Part shown: piece by piece, positions 44,780-53,692 of the stretch
How the letters are laid out: each line of letters opens with the position of its first letter
How positions within the stretch are numbered: position 1 is the first letter of the stretch
NCBI GenBank assembly: GCA_963811805.1
Contig: CAWESU010000001.1
Span: 2,976,001-3,040,000 of the forward strand
DNA: 64,000 bases
Source of the DNA: DAHUXN01 sp963811805
GTDB taxonomy: Bacteria > Acidobacteriota > Terriglobia > Acidiferrales > UBA7541
Direction: 5' to 3'
Made by a program: the position numbers and the translations under genes
Notes under the pieces: model-generated
Databases searched by the model: none
What the model was told of the DNA's origin: nothing
Seen by the model: only the letters and a program-made list of their open reading frames with translations

Positions 44780-45704
44780 TGGACGTGAGCCGGGCGCCGT
44801 TCGCAAATTCCACGGCTGTTACGCGCTTGCGGCCCTCTAATCGCACGTAATCCAGATGCAGCCAAGTGCTTTGTCCGCATGCGACAAGAATTTTCTGGCC
44901 TTTCTGTACGATAGTTCCGCACTGCGCGCGCGTCGCGGGATCGTTTTCGCCGGGCCTGCCCCAAATGTGACAGGACTGCCCGCGAAATTGCGTGTACGTG
45001 CCGGGCCATGGATCGAGTGCACGGATGCGATTGTAAATAGCCGACGCGGGTTGCGCCCAATCGATCGACCCCTCCTCCTTTTGCAGCGGTGGCGCAAGAG
45101 TCGCGAGCGAATTGTCCTGCGGTTCCGGCGTGAGCTGGCCTCGTTCCAGCTTTCGCAGTGTATCGAGCATCATCGGTGCTCCCAAGTCGCTCATGCGCGC
45201 CAATAGTTCCGTCGCAGTTTCGTTTGGGCCAATATTGATCTCAAGTTGTTCGAGGATTGGCCCGGTGTCAAGGCCGGCGTCGATTCTCATGGTCGTGAGC
45301 CCTGTCCGTTGCTCGCCCGCGAGAATCGCTCGTTGTACCGGCGCCGCGCCGCGATACTTTGGCAGCAACGAGCCGTGCAGATTGATCCAGCCGAGTTGCG
45401 GAATATCGAGCAGCGCCCGGGGGATAATTTGCCCATACGCAATGATGACCACGGCGTCCGGATGAATTTGCGTGATCAATTCGGTCGCAGCCTCCGAACG
45501 CATTTTCTCTGGCTGGTGAACCGGAACGCCCGCCTCCAATGCCGCTCGCTTGATGGGCGACTGCGCCGCCTCATGCCCGCGGCCGCGCGGCCGGTCCGGT
45601 TGCGTGAACACGGCTTCGACGGAGAAGTCCGATTCCCTTAGGAGGAGCTGCAGCGTAGGCAGTCCGAATGCGGGAGTGCCGCAGAAAATGGTGCGCAGCG
45701 GCAC
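44760..45704 (-). CDS. fmt: Methionyl-tRNA formyltransferase
   Basis: Formylates initiator Met-tRNA. It has 314 residues with the family motifs FCGTPAFGLPTL, LDIPQLGWINLHGSLLPKYRGAAPVQRA (catalytic His region) and TTMRIDAGLDTGPILEQ. It is preceded by def by seven bases and overlaps rsmB, the widespread def-fmt-rsmB order. Confidence 0.96.
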   Translation of the reverse strand: MPLRTIFCGTPAFGLPTLQLLLRESDFSVEAVFTQPDRPRGRGHEAAQSPIKRAALEAGVPVHQPEKMRSEAATELITQIHPDAVVIIAYGQIIPRALLDIPQLGWINLHGSLLPKYRGAAPVQRAILAGEQRTGLTTMRIDAGLDTGPILEQLEINIGPNETATELLARMSDLGAPMMLDTLRKLERGQLTPEPQDNSLATLAPPLQKEEGSIDWAQPASAIYNRIRALDPWPGTYTQFRGQSCHIWGRPGENDPATRAQCGTIVQKGQKILVACGQSTWLHLDYVRLEGRKRVTAVEFANGARLTSNDRFTS

Positions 45705-45711
45705 GATGCTT

Positions 45712-46221
45712 CTACCACTCCCCGGCCTTGGTCAGTTTGCGAATCTTTCTCTTGATCAGATCGCGCTTGAGCATGCTCAGGTGCATCAAGAACAGAGTCC
45801 CGTGCAAATGGTCGATCTCGTGGCAGAAGGCCCGCGCTAGCAGCCCCTCGCCCTTCATTTCGTACTCTTTCCCGTTCGCGTCCTGTGCGCGCATGGTGAC
45901 GTAGGCGGGCCGCAGCACGTTGCCGCGAAACCCGGGAATCGAAAGGCAGCCTTCTTCCTCGCGCTGCTCGCCCTCGGAGTGGACGATCACCGGATTGGCC
46001 AGCACCAGTTTCGCTTCTGGATTCTTGCCCGAAGTCACGTCGACCACCGCGAGATTGAGATTCAAGCCGACCTGCGGCGCTGCCAATCCCACGCCGCGCG
46101 CGGCATACATCGATTCGAACATATCTTCCGTCAGCTTGACCAGCTCGGCGCCGAACTTTTCCACGGACCTTGTGGGCTGCTCAAGTACTACCGCACCATA
46201 TTTCGCAATCGGGAGGATCAT
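45712..46221 (-). CDS. def: Peptide deformylase
   Basis: A 169-residue metalloprotease removing the formyl group from new proteins. The three motifs GLAAPQVG, EEGCLSIPG and HEIDHLHGTLF (HExxH) are intact. The C-terminal basic tail resembles type I deformylases. aroC ends 11 bases upstream. Confidence 0.97.
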   Translation of the reverse strand: MILPIAKYGAVVLEQPTRSVEKFGAELVKLTEDMFESMYAARGVGLAAPQVGLNLNLAVVDVTSGKNPEAKLVLANPVIVHSEGEQREEEGCLSIPGFRGNVLRPAYVTMRAQDANGKEYEMKGEGLLARAFCHEIDHLHGTLFLMHLSMLKRDLIKRKIRKLTKAGEW

Positions 46222-46232
46222 TTTTTCCTATC

Positions 46233-47405
46233 CTAAAACTCATCAAGTTGTTTTTGGTAGCCTTGAAAATTCCTGCGAGCCTCTTCCAATGAATCGCCGC
46301 CAAATTTCTCCAGAAACGCTTCTGCGAGGACCAGCCCTACCATTGCTTCTCCCACCACTCCGGCTGCTGGCACCACGCAAATATCGGACCGTTCGTACCC
46401 GGCCTTGACGTGCTCCTTGGTTTTCAAGTCCGCCGAGCCTAGTGCGCGCCGCAGCGTGGAAATCGGCTTCAGGTAGCCCCTCACGATCACATCTTCGCCA
46501 TTGGTGATGCCGCCTTCGATTCCGCCTGCGCGGTTCGAGCTTCGTTGAAAACGCCTGCGCTGCTCATCATAGCGGATTTCGTCCTGCACTTCCGAGCCGT
46601 AAGAAGTGGCGTTGCGGATCCCTGTTCCGATTTCGACGCCTTTGACCGCTTGGATCGACATGACCGCCCGCCCCAATCGGCCGTCCAGCTTCTCATCCCA
46701 TTGGGCGTGGCTCCCCAGCCCTGGAGGCACAACGTGCGCCACCACTTCGAAGATGCCGCCCACGGAGTCTCCTGCGCGGAGCGCCTGGTCGACTTCAGCC
46801 TTCATCCGCAATTCGATTTGTTCGTCGGCGCAGCGCAGCGGCGACTCCAGATTGGCGCACGCGCGCTCGATTTCATCCCACGTCACCGTCCGCTCGACTT
46901 GTACATGTCCGACGGCGATAACGTGGCTGAGCACGGAAGTGCCGAATTCGCGCAAGAGGAGCTTGGCTATCGCTCCGGCCGCGGTTCGCGCCGCCGTTTC
47001 CCGCGCCGAAGCGCGTTCCAGCACGTAACGCGCATCGTGGAAGTTGAATTTCAGCGCGCCTGCCAGGTCCGCGTGTCCAGGACGCGGCGACGTCAAATGC
47101 CGCTGCGCGTCTTCCGCGCCATCGGTGTCCTCCACCGGCAGGGCCTTTTCCCAGGTTTTCCAGTCGCGATTCTCGATTCGGATGGCGATGGGGGCCCCGA
47201 TCGTTTTTCCGTGGCGCACGCCCGCAAGAAAATCGGCTTGATCCTTTTCGATTTTCTGTCGGCCCCCACGTCCGTAGCCGAGTTGCCGGCGATGCAGCTC
47301 CCGATTCACGAATTCCGTGTCGACGGCCACACCCGCAGGTACGCCGGAAATCCAGCTGATCAGCGCCTGGCCGTGAGATTCGCCTGCCGTGAAGAATCGC
47401 AGCAC
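46233..47405 (-). CDS. aroC: Chorismate synthase
   Basis: Last step of the shikimate pathway, making chorismate from EPSP with reduced FMN. It has 390 residues; landmarks are FTAGESHGQALISWI, RQLGYGRGGRQKIEKDQ, RPGHADLAGALKF, LERASARETAARTAAGA and GGIEGGITNGEDV. It heads the leftward aroC-def-fmt-rsmB group, divergent from mlaE. Confidence 0.96.
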   Translation of the reverse strand: MLRFFTAGESHGQALISWISGVPAGVAVDTEFVNRELHRRQLGYGRGGRQKIEKDQADFLAGVRHGKTIGAPIAIRIENRDWKTWEKALPVEDTDGAEDAQRHLTSPRPGHADLAGALKFNFHDARYVLERASARETAARTAAGAIAKLLLREFGTSVLSHVIAVGHVQVERTVTWDEIERACANLESPLRCADEQIELRMKAEVDQALRAGDSVGGIFEVVAHVVPPGLGSHAQWDEKLDGRLGRAVMSIQAVKGVEIGTGIRNATSYGSEVQDEIRYDEQRRRFQRSSNRAGGIEGGITNGEDVIVRGYLKPISTLRRALGSADLKTKEHVKAGYERSDICVVPAAGVVGEAMVGLVLAEAFLEKFGGDSLEEARRNFQGYQKQLDEF

Positions 47406-47495
47406 GTTCTTGTTGTGGGTCCGTTCGAAAACGCACGATTTTACCGGACGCCTCGGCGTAAAGCTAGCAACGATGCCAAAATACCGATTCCCGGC

Positions 47496-47524
47496 TTGAC
47501 GTTCCAGATAGGCGACGTTACGCT
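47496..47524 (+). promoter_or_regulatory. Candidate promoter for mlaEFD
   Basis: TTGACG (47496-47501) and TACGCT (47519-47524) are separated by 17 bases, 20 bases upstream of the mlaE ATG in the divergent gap with aroC. The -35 is good, the -10 has three mismatches. Confidence 0.3.
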
Positions 47525-47545
47525 GTGCACGCGCTCGCGCGTACG

Positions 47546-48367
47546 ATGGCTACGCTTACTTCCAAGATACCGCAGTCTTCCAGGCCCGCCCCAGTTTCCT
47601 TGGTCATTGGCACCGTCCAGAGGCTCCTTCTGATCCTCCAGGACTATTCGCTCTTGTTTGCCGACACGGTCGTCAAAGCCTTCACGCCGCCGCTTTATTT
47701 TGCGGATACGCTCCAGCAAATGGACCTGATCGGCGTTGGCTCGCTGCCCATGATTTTGTTAACCGGCTTTTTCATCGGCAGCGTGATGGTTCTCAATACC
47801 GCGTCGCAATTTCAGCGATTTGGCGCCGTTTCGCTCACCGGGGAGGTCGTGGCGCTGGGCTTGGTTCGCGAGTTGGGTCCCGTGATCGCCGGCCTTCTGG
47901 TAACCGGCCGCAACGGCTCGGCCATTGCCTCGGAGCTTGGCTCGATGGTCGTCACCGAGCAGGTGGACGCCATGCGCGCCCTCGGCACAGACCCGGTGCG
48001 TAAGCTGGTGGTGCCCCGCGTTCTAGCAACACTGATTGTTCTCCCGCTGCTCACGGCCATCGCCGATTTGATAGGCCTCATTGGCGCATTTATTGTTTCG
48101 CGCTTCACGCTGGCGCAGACCGCATCCCAGTTCTGGAACCAAGCCATCCAGTCGCTCGCCGTTGGCGATCTCATCCAGGGGACGGTCAAGCCGGTCATTT
48201 TTGCTCTGATTATCTCCACCATTGGCTGCTTCTACGGTTTGCGTACCCATGGAGGAACGCAGGGCGTTGGCCGCTCCACCATCTCGGCCGTGGTCGTCGC
48301 TTCGATTACGGTGATTGTCGTGGATGTCTTCCTGACCAAGCTTCTGCTCTTCTGTTTTGCTTCGTAA
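47546..48367 (+). CDS. mlaE: MlaE-type ABC transporter permease
   Basis: An MlaE/YrbE-family inner-membrane permease of 273 residues, carrying phospholipids between membranes together with MlaF and MlaD. The MlaE block VVALGLVRELGPVIAGLLVTGRNGSAIASELGSM is clear, followed by EQVDAMRALGTDPVRKLVVPRVLA. About five membrane segments are visible. The frame opens at 47525; I use the ATG at 47546. It is followed after 64 bases by mlaF. Confidence 0.92.
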   Translation: MATLTSKIPQSSRPAPVSLVIGTVQRLLLILQDYSLLFADTVVKAFTPPLYFADTLQQMDLIGVGSLPMILLTGFFIGSVMVLNTASQFQRFGAVSLTGEVVALGLVRELGPVIAGLLVTGRNGSAIASELGSMVVTEQVDAMRALGTDPVRKLVVPRVLATLIVLPLLTAIADLIGLIGAFIVSRFTLAQTASQFWNQAIQSLAVGDLIQGTVKPVIFALIISTIGCFYGLRTHGGTQGVGRSTISAVVVASITVIVVDVFLTKLLLFCFAS

Positions 48368-48409
48368 TCTTTGGCGCGCTTTCCTGTAAGGCAATTCACA
48401 CTTTTTATC

Positions 48410-48415
48410 TATAAT
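48410..48415 (+). promoter_or_regulatory. Perfect TATAAT upstream of mlaF
   Basis: A consensus -10 hexamer in the 64-base mlaE-mlaF gap. No good -35 is present, and the predicted transcript would begin only about ten bases before the mlaF ATG. It may be an internal, nearly leaderless promoter or a chance match. Confidence 0.3.
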
Positions 48416-48431
48416 CTTGCAGTTGAATCGA

Positions 48432-49262
48432 ATGTCCGCGTCCGCAACCAACAAGACCGTTCCCGGCGAGCCGCTGATCCGGTTCGAAAATGTGAGCATT
48501 CGCTTCGGCGACTCCGACGTTCTGCGCAATGTCAGCTTCCAAGCCGAAGCCGGCGAAACCAAAGTGATCCTGGGCGAAAGCGGCTCGGGAAAGACCGTCC
48601 TGTTGAAACTGGCCGCCGGTCTTCTGCGCCCGAACTCTGGCCGCGTCATCATCATGGGCCACGATCTGGTGGATATGAAGGAAGTTGATTTGCTCGACTT
48701 CCGCCGTCATATTGGTTTTGTCTTTCAGGAGGGAGCGCTCTTCGACTCTTTGAGCGTTGCCGACAATGTCTCCTTCCGCCTGCGCGAGGAATCCGCCAGT
48801 ATCGAAGAAATCGAATCGCGCGTTCGCCAGTCCCTACGTTTCGTAGAAATGGAACAGTCCTATGACAAATTTCCAGCGGAGCTCTCCGGCGGCATGCGGC
48901 GGCGCGTCTCCATCGCTCGTGCGTTGATCGATCAGCCACCCATTGTTTACTACGATTCGCCCACCGCCGGACTCGACCCGGTTACCAGCCAGACCATCAT
49001 TACCCTCATTCTTCGGCTCCGCGACTTGAATGGAGTTACCTCTCTTCTCGCCACCCATCGTGTTCAAGATGCTTTTGGGTTGGCGAATTTCGTTTTTGAA
49101 CCCAAGAGCGACCGCGTTCTGCCCGTTTGGGAGGATGCTGACGGACGGCACTTTGCACCAACCAAAGTGCTGGTCATCCGCGACGCGAAAGTTTACTTTC
49201 AGGGAGAGACAACCGAATTGCTGAAGTCGCAAGATCCCTACCTGCAGCAGTTTTTGGAGTGA
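48432..49262 (+). CDS. mlaF: MlaF-type ABC transporter ATP-binding protein
   Basis: The ATPase of the Mla system, 276 residues. Walker A is LGESGSGKT, the signature is LSGGMRRRVSIARAL, Walker B is IVYYDSPTAGLDPV and the switch His is in LLATHRVQDAF. The Tyr-Asp-Ser-Pro in place of DEPT-type residues is usual for MlaF relatives. The C-terminal part beyond the core (from VFEPKSDRVLPVW) resembles MlaF tails. The ATG at 48432 is chosen over a TTG at 48417. Confidence 0.93.
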   Translation: MSASATNKTVPGEPLIRFENVSIRFGDSDVLRNVSFQAEAGETKVILGESGSGKTVLLKLAAGLLRPNSGRVIIMGHDLVDMKEVDLLDFRRHIGFVFQEGALFDSLSVADNVSFRLREESASIEEIESRVRQSLRFVEMEQSYDKFPAELSGGMRRRVSIARALIDQPPIVYYDSPTAGLDPVTSQTIITLILRLRDLNGVTSLLATHRVQDAFGLANFVFEPKSDRVLPVWEDADGRHFAPTKVLVIRDAKVYFQGETTELLKSQDPYLQQFLE

Positions 49263-49338
49263 ATCAGCAGGCACTGGTTTGCATCACCAAGACATCGGCA
49301 CGAAAAGACTTTGAACTCGCAAGACAGGAGAGGAGAAC

Positions 49339-50406
49339 ATGATGGCGCTGAAAAAGCAGGTCACCTGGGAAGAGCTCCGCGTAGGAGTCTTCGTCTTGGC
49401 GGGGCTCGTGATTATCGCAGTGGCAATTTTTTACGTTACGGGGACGACTGGTTGGGGCGCCAAATACAATCTAAAAACCTATTTCGCGAATGTCGGTACT
49501 CTGCAGAATGGCGCGGTCGTTACCTTGGACGGTGTAACCATCGGCAATGTTCAAGACATGAAGGTCAACCGCAATCCCGCCAATCACAACCAGAGCATTG
49601 AAGTCGACATGCGCGTCGAAAAGCAATTTCAGGACCTGATTCGTGCGGCCTCCAATGCCAGTTTGCTTACCCAGGGTCTCCTCGGCAATCAATACGTCGG
49701 GATATCGCGCGGCTATACCGGCGATGTCATCCAGAACGGTGGTGTAGTGCCAAGCGCGCCGGGAAAAGACATTATCGCAGGTGGCGTCGAGCTTGAGGAC
49801 AGGCTGGATGCGCTCTTGACTCAAGTCAGCGACGTCGTCGGTGCCATCCACAGCGGCAAAGGCACCGCCGGAGCATTTATCTACGACCGCTCTCTTTATG
49901 ATCGCTTCAATTCCGTCGCCGCCGATGCCCAGTCGCTCGTGCGCGACGTGAAAGCGGGCAAAGGTTCGATCGGGAAAGTTCTGGTGTCCGATGATCTGTA
50001 CAACAAGTTTGACGCCAGCGCCACTCACCTTGAATCCATGACCGCAGCGATTCAATCGCAGCAGGGCAGTCTCGGAAAACTTGTCTATGACCGCGCTTTT
50101 TACGATAAGGCCAACGAATTTCTCACCAATTCAAACGCGCTTCTCGCGGGCGTTCGCAACGGCCAAGGTACACTGGGCAAGCTGGTCACCGACGAAACGC
50201 TTTTCACAAATCTGCGCGACGCCTCGGCAAACATCAAAGACGTGACCGGCAAGCTAAATAACGGACAGGGTACTTTCGGAAAATTCTTCACCGATCAGCA
50301 GCTCTACGACAACATGACCGGCCTTACCGGAGATATGCGCCTGTTGGTCGGAGATTTTCGCCGTAATCCCAAGAAGTTTTTGCAGATCCACTTGAATATC
50401 TTTTAG
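49339..50406 (+). CDS. mlaD: MCE/MlaD-family lipid-binding protein with tandem C-terminal repeats
   Basis: A 355-residue protein anchored by one N-terminal membrane segment (GVFVLAGLVIIAVAIFYV), followed by an MCE domain (YFANVGTLQNGAVVTLDGVTIGNVQDM), which forms the hexameric lipid ring in family members. After it, five repeats of roughly 35-50 residues share a G-[TS]-xx-G-K-x-xx-D-x-x-[LF]-[YF] core: GTAGAFIYDRSLY, GSIGKVLVSDDLY, GSLGKLVYDRAFY, GTLGKLVTDETLF and GTFGKFFTDQQLY. They probably form a helical or barrel-like extension into the periplasm. A strong ribosome site (AGGAGAGGAG) precedes the ATG. Confidence 0.9.
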   Translation: MMALKKQVTWEELRVGVFVLAGLVIIAVAIFYVTGTTGWGAKYNLKTYFANVGTLQNGAVVTLDGVTIGNVQDMKVNRNPANHNQSIEVDMRVEKQFQDLIRAASNASLLTQGLLGNQYVGISRGYTGDVIQNGGVVPSAPGKDIIAGGVELEDRLDALLTQVSDVVGAIHSGKGTAGAFIYDRSLYDRFNSVAADAQSLVRDVKAGKGSIGKVLVSDDLYNKFDASATHLESMTAAIQSQQGSLGKLVYDRAFYDKANEFLTNSNALLAGVRNGQGTLGKLVTDETLFTNLRDASANIKDVTGKLNNGQGTFGKFFTDQQLYDNMTGLTGDMRLLVGDFRRNPKKFLQIHLNIF

Positions 50407-50433
50407 GTCGTGGATCGGAAAGGGCCGTTCCGC

Positions 50434-50457
50434 ATTCAACGCAAGGCCGCGTTGAAT
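50434..50457. terminator. Hairpin between convergent mlaD and pentahaem cytochrome genes
   Basis: A perfect nine-base inverted repeat, ATTCAACGC and GCGTTGAAT, with a six-base loop. It lies 28 bases after the mlaD stop and overlaps the last codons of the cytochrome gene. It lacks a long T-run on either side, so it may be a weak bidirectional terminator or merely a hairpin. Confidence 0.35.
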
Positions 50458-51797
50458 TTGTGCAGCTGCGCGGTGAATAGGAAGCCGTTATAGGCAGAGG
50501 GATTCTGCAACTGCTGGTAGAGTCCGGCAATCGCCGCGCGCAGGTCAGCACCATCGGCTGACTTCGAATTTTGCGAATAGCACAGAAACAGGGAATTCAG
50601 CGCCATGGTCGCCTGCTCGGCCGAGCGTTCTCCGCTCATGGATATCTCATCCGCATCCCCAGAAATATCCCGCATGAGTTTCACAGTCATGGTCTGGTCG
50701 TAGGAAAGCCCTTCGATTCTTTTCGCGAAATCGTCAAGCTCTCCCGCTGCCTCGCCTGCTGACGCTGCCACTTTTCCGCGATCCGGTTGCAGCCGGTTCA
50801 TCTCCGCTTGCAATTTCCCGAGCGAATCATCCAGCCTCTCGGCTAGCGTCGCGTCCACCTCGCGGGCCAATTGGCGGAAAACGACGTAGCGCGACGGATT
50901 CCACGCGGCATTTCCAGCGCGCCGTCCCGCATATCCGCGCTGTTGCCGCCAACTGTCTTCCGTTTTCACCAAATCGTGATGGCACGCGAAGCAGTCCAGT
51001 TGCGAATATTCCGGCCACGCATCCCGCTCGGTCGCGTCTCCCAGGTATCTCATCTCGGCACCCAATTGCACAGCTTGCCCGGTCGCCCAATCGCGAACAT
51101 CCCTCCAAGGATCGGTGTCGAGCGGCTGCTTCCAATGCCGCGGCATCGTGGCCTCAAAGGAGTCGAGCTCGAAGTACAAATCAGGGTGCCCAGCGGCGAG
51201 CATTTCATGGTCGACGTACTTGTCTTTCGTGCCCAAATGGCACTCCAGGCATCGGCTGGTCCGCGAAACAAGATCGCGCGTGTCGTACATTCCGAGCTGC
51301 AGTGACTGTTCATGCGTCCACCCGGCCGTCGTGTGGGGCCCCAGCCACTGCGACGTCGGCCCGTGGCAATTCTCGCAGCTCACGCCGTCCCTCATGTCGA
51401 ATGTCGTCGCGCGCGCGGCTAGCGGAGCGTCGACGGCGTGGCACGCCAGGCACTTTTGCGCCGTATTCGCCGCAGGCAGCCCCAAAATCTTCGCCATCCG
51501 CACAGCCACGGGATTGCTCAGCGACTCATACGCATGCGAGTGTTTGTCCTGTGTCACCCAAATGCTGTATTCGTTCTGCCATATCGACGTTTGCGTCATT
51601 GGCCTGACGCTGCCGTGGCATGCTGGTGCGCTGCAACCGCCCGCCCCGACGTATTGTGGAACTTGCGCGGCTGTCGAGGCAGCCTGCGCCTTTGTGATTC
51701 TCGCCGGCCCGGCGGCAAGCACGGTGACGCAGACCAACATCCATTTGCATGCTGAGGCCAACGCGCCACTAGTTTTGCGGATATTTGCGAACGTCAT
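50436..51797 (-). CDS. Secreted pentahaem c-type cytochrome
   Basis: A 453-residue exported protein with signal peptide (WMLVCVTVLAAGPARITKAQA) and five covalent haem sites: an unusual CSAPACH (C-x4-CH) near residue 55, then CLACH, CENCH, CLECH and CFACH. The haem-bearing first 300 residues resemble the cytochrome c554-like family of multihaem electron carriers; phrases such as DGVSCENCHGPTSQW fit. The last 150 residues are helical and haem-free. It is divergent from the NuoEF-led operon with about 215 bases between the starts, so the two are probably expressed under related conditions. It is likely a periplasmic electron carrier or reductase-like protein; no substrate can be named. Confidence 0.85.
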   Translation of the reverse strand: MTFANIRKTSGALASACKWMLVCVTVLAAGPARITKAQAASTAAQVPQYVGAGGCSAPACHGSVRPMTQTSIWQNEYSIWVTQDKHSHAYESLSNPVAVRMAKILGLPAANTAQKCLACHAVDAPLAARATTFDMRDGVSCENCHGPTSQWLGPHTTAGWTHEQSLQLGMYDTRDLVSRTSRCLECHLGTKDKYVDHEMLAAGHPDLYFELDSFEATMPRHWKQPLDTDPWRDVRDWATGQAVQLGAEMRYLGDATERDAWPEYSQLDCFACHHDLVKTEDSWRQQRGYAGRRAGNAAWNPSRYVVFRQLAREVDATLAERLDDSLGKLQAEMNRLQPDRGKVAASAGEAAGELDDFAKRIEGLSYDQTMTVKLMRDISGDADEISMSGERSAEQATMALNSLFLCYSQNSKSADGADLRAAIAGLYQQLQNPSAYNGFLFTAQLHKFNAALR

Positions 51798-51891
51798 CGA
51801 ATGCGCTGCTTATACCTGCGTCCTGTGACCAAGTCAACGCTCGACCGGGTTGTTGACCTGGAAATTTTCCTATCAATTACCGCCGTCTTCG

Positions 51892-51920
51892 TGGACACCG
51901 CCGAGCGCCTTTGCTATAAA
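51892..51920 (+). promoter_or_regulatory. Candidate sigma-70-like promoter for the electron-transfer operon
   Basis: TGGACA (51892-51897, one mismatch to TTGACA) and TATAAA (51915-51920, one mismatch to TATAAT) are 17 bases apart. The start site would be near 51927, leaving a leader of about 86 bases before the NuoEF gene. This is the best promoter match that I found in the window. Confidence 0.45.
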
Positions 51921-52012
51921 CTCCGCAAGCCGTTGGTCCCGGTGCGCGGTCCCATTTCTGAACGGCCTGTATTGCAGCACGAAGCTGGCATCTGAGCCTT
52001 TCGGGATTCGCC

Positions 52013-53692
52013 TTGATCTACGAAGAGCTGCAAGCCATTCAGCGCCAGTTCGGCTACCTTCCGGCCGCAGAGCTAGTCTCGTTGTCATCCCGTTCCAGCA
52101 TTCCTCTTTATCGCCTGCACGGCGTCGCGAGTTTTTACCCGCATTTTCGCCTCGCGCCACCGCCCAAGGCCGACGTCCGCGTTTGCTGCGACATGTCTTG
52201 CCACCTTCGTGGCGCCGACGATCTGCGCGCTGCGCTGGAACGCCGTTATCAAGGCGCGCCTGCCGGCGATTTCACCCTTCGTGAAGTTTCCTGTCTGGGG
52301 CAGTGCGACGGCGCTCCGGCCATGTGCGTGAATGACCAGATTTTCACGCACGCAAACTCCGCGATTGCGGATCGCCTGATCCGCGACGCCCTTGCTGGAC
52401 AATCTTTACCCGAACCCGAGCACGATGCCGCTCCGCAAAAACTTGCCTCTGATCCTTATCCACCTGCCGAACGCTACGGAGCGCTGCGAAAGTACGCGGC
52501 GTCGCGTGATTGGCCAGCCTTGATTGCTGCCCTCAAAGCCAGCGGTCTGCGCGGCCTGGGCGGGGCCGGCTTTCCCGCCGGGACGAAGTGGGAAATCGTC
52601 AAAGCGGCTCCCGGAGCCGAAAAATTCATTGTCTGTAATGCCGACGAGAGCGAGCCCGGCACATTCAAGGATCGCTTCATTGTACAAAACGTTCCGCATC
52701 TGGTTATCGAAGGCATGATCCTCGCTGGCCTCTTCACCGGCGCCCGCAAAGGCATCTTTTACATTCGCCATGAATATGAGTCGCCCAAGAAAGCGATCGC
52801 TGAGGAGATTCGCGCCTGCTATCGCGATGGGATTCTCGGAAAGAACGTTCTCGGCTCGGGCCTCGCGTTTGACCTTGAAATTTTCACCAGTCCCGGCGGC
52901 TACATTTGCGGAGAAGAAACCGCTTTGCTCGAGGCGATCGAAGAGAAGCGCGCCGAACCGCGCAATAAGCCTCCGTTTCCCGGCGTAAACGGCCTGTGGC
53001 AAAAGCCGACGGTCATCAACAATGTCGAAACATTTTCCAACGTGCCGCTGATCCTCGTTCGTGGCGTGGATTGGTTCAAGTCGCAGGGGCAGGCAGGCGC
53101 TCCGGGCCTGAAATTCATTGGCGTCAGCGGCTGCGTCAAGCGTCCTGGCGTTTACGAAGTTCCGATGGGCGTTCCTGCCTCGGAACTGATTTTCCGCCGC
53201 GCCGGAGGGCCTCCTGAGGGCCGCGAACTGAAAGCCTTCGCGCCTTCCGGCCCCTCGTCGGGATATCTGCCGGCGTCGATGGTCGACGTTCACATGGATT
53301 TCAAGTCGCTCGCGGACGCCGGCTCCATGCTCGGTTCCGGCGCCCTCGTCGTTTGCGACGATTCCGCCTGCGTCCTCGACATGGCCTTGAACTCCACGAA
53401 GTTTTTTCGCAATGAATCGTGCGGCAAGTGCGTTCCATGCCGCGTGGGCTCGCAGAAGCTCGTCGATATCTTGATCGCATGGACGCGCGGCCAGGGAAAC
53501 CCGTCCGACGTGGCGCTAATCGAAGAGCTGTCGCATGCGCTGGCTCTCACGTCCATCTGCGGCCTCGGCCAGGTCGTCCCGGCGCCGATTGCTTCCGTGT
53601 TGAAGCATTTTCCGGACGAAGTCGCCGCGCACTTTAAGCAGGGCCATTGCCCCGCCGGCGTTTGCCCGGTTTCGCGCGCGAGGCCTTCGTGA
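52013..53692 (+). CDS. Fused NuoE-NuoF NAD(P)H-oxidising flavoprotein
   Basis: A 559-residue fusion. Residues 1-130 are NuoE-like with a helical start (IYEELQAIQRQFGYLPAAEL), the GVASFYPHFRL motif and 2Fe-2S ligands Cys58-x4-Cys63 and Cys94-x3-Cys98. Residues from about 160 are NuoF: the FMN/NAD region GLRGLGGAGFPAGTKWEI, NADESEPGTFKDR, ICGEETALLEAIE, a ubiquitin-like SLBB domain and the 4Fe-4S motif ESCGKCVPCR with Cys470, 473, 476 and the fourth at 516. Such fusions feed electrons from NADH or NADPH into formate dehydrogenases and hydrogenases (HoxF, FdsB). No hydrogenase or formate dehydrogenase subunit is next to it; the neighbour is a ferredoxin relay. The start is a TTG without a clear ribosome site; an upstream CTG at 51992 is open. 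Confidence 0.9.
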   Translation: MIYEELQAIQRQFGYLPAAELVSLSSRSSIPLYRLHGVASFYPHFRLAPPPKADVRVCCDMSCHLRGADDLRAALERRYQGAPAGDFTLREVSCLGQCDGAPAMCVNDQIFTHANSAIADRLIRDALAGQSLPEPEHDAAPQKLASDPYPPAERYGALRKYAASRDWPALIAALKASGLRGLGGAGFPAGTKWEIVKAAPGAEKFIVCNADESEPGTFKDRFIVQNVPHLVIEGMILAGLFTGARKGIFYIRHEYESPKKAIAEEIRACYRDGILGKNVLGSGLAFDLEIFTSPGGYICGEETALLEAIEEKRAEPRNKPPFPGVNGLWQKPTVINNVETFSNVPLILVRGVDWFKSQGQAGAPGLKFIGVSGCVKRPGVYEVPMGVPASELIFRRAGGPPEGRELKAFAPSGPSSGYLPASMVDVHMDFKSLADAGSMLGSGALVVCDDSACVLDMALNSTKFFRNESCGKCVPCRVGSQKLVDILIAWTRGQGNPSDVALIEELSHALALTSICGLGQVVPAPIASVLKHFPDEVAAHFKQGHCPAGVCPVSRARPS

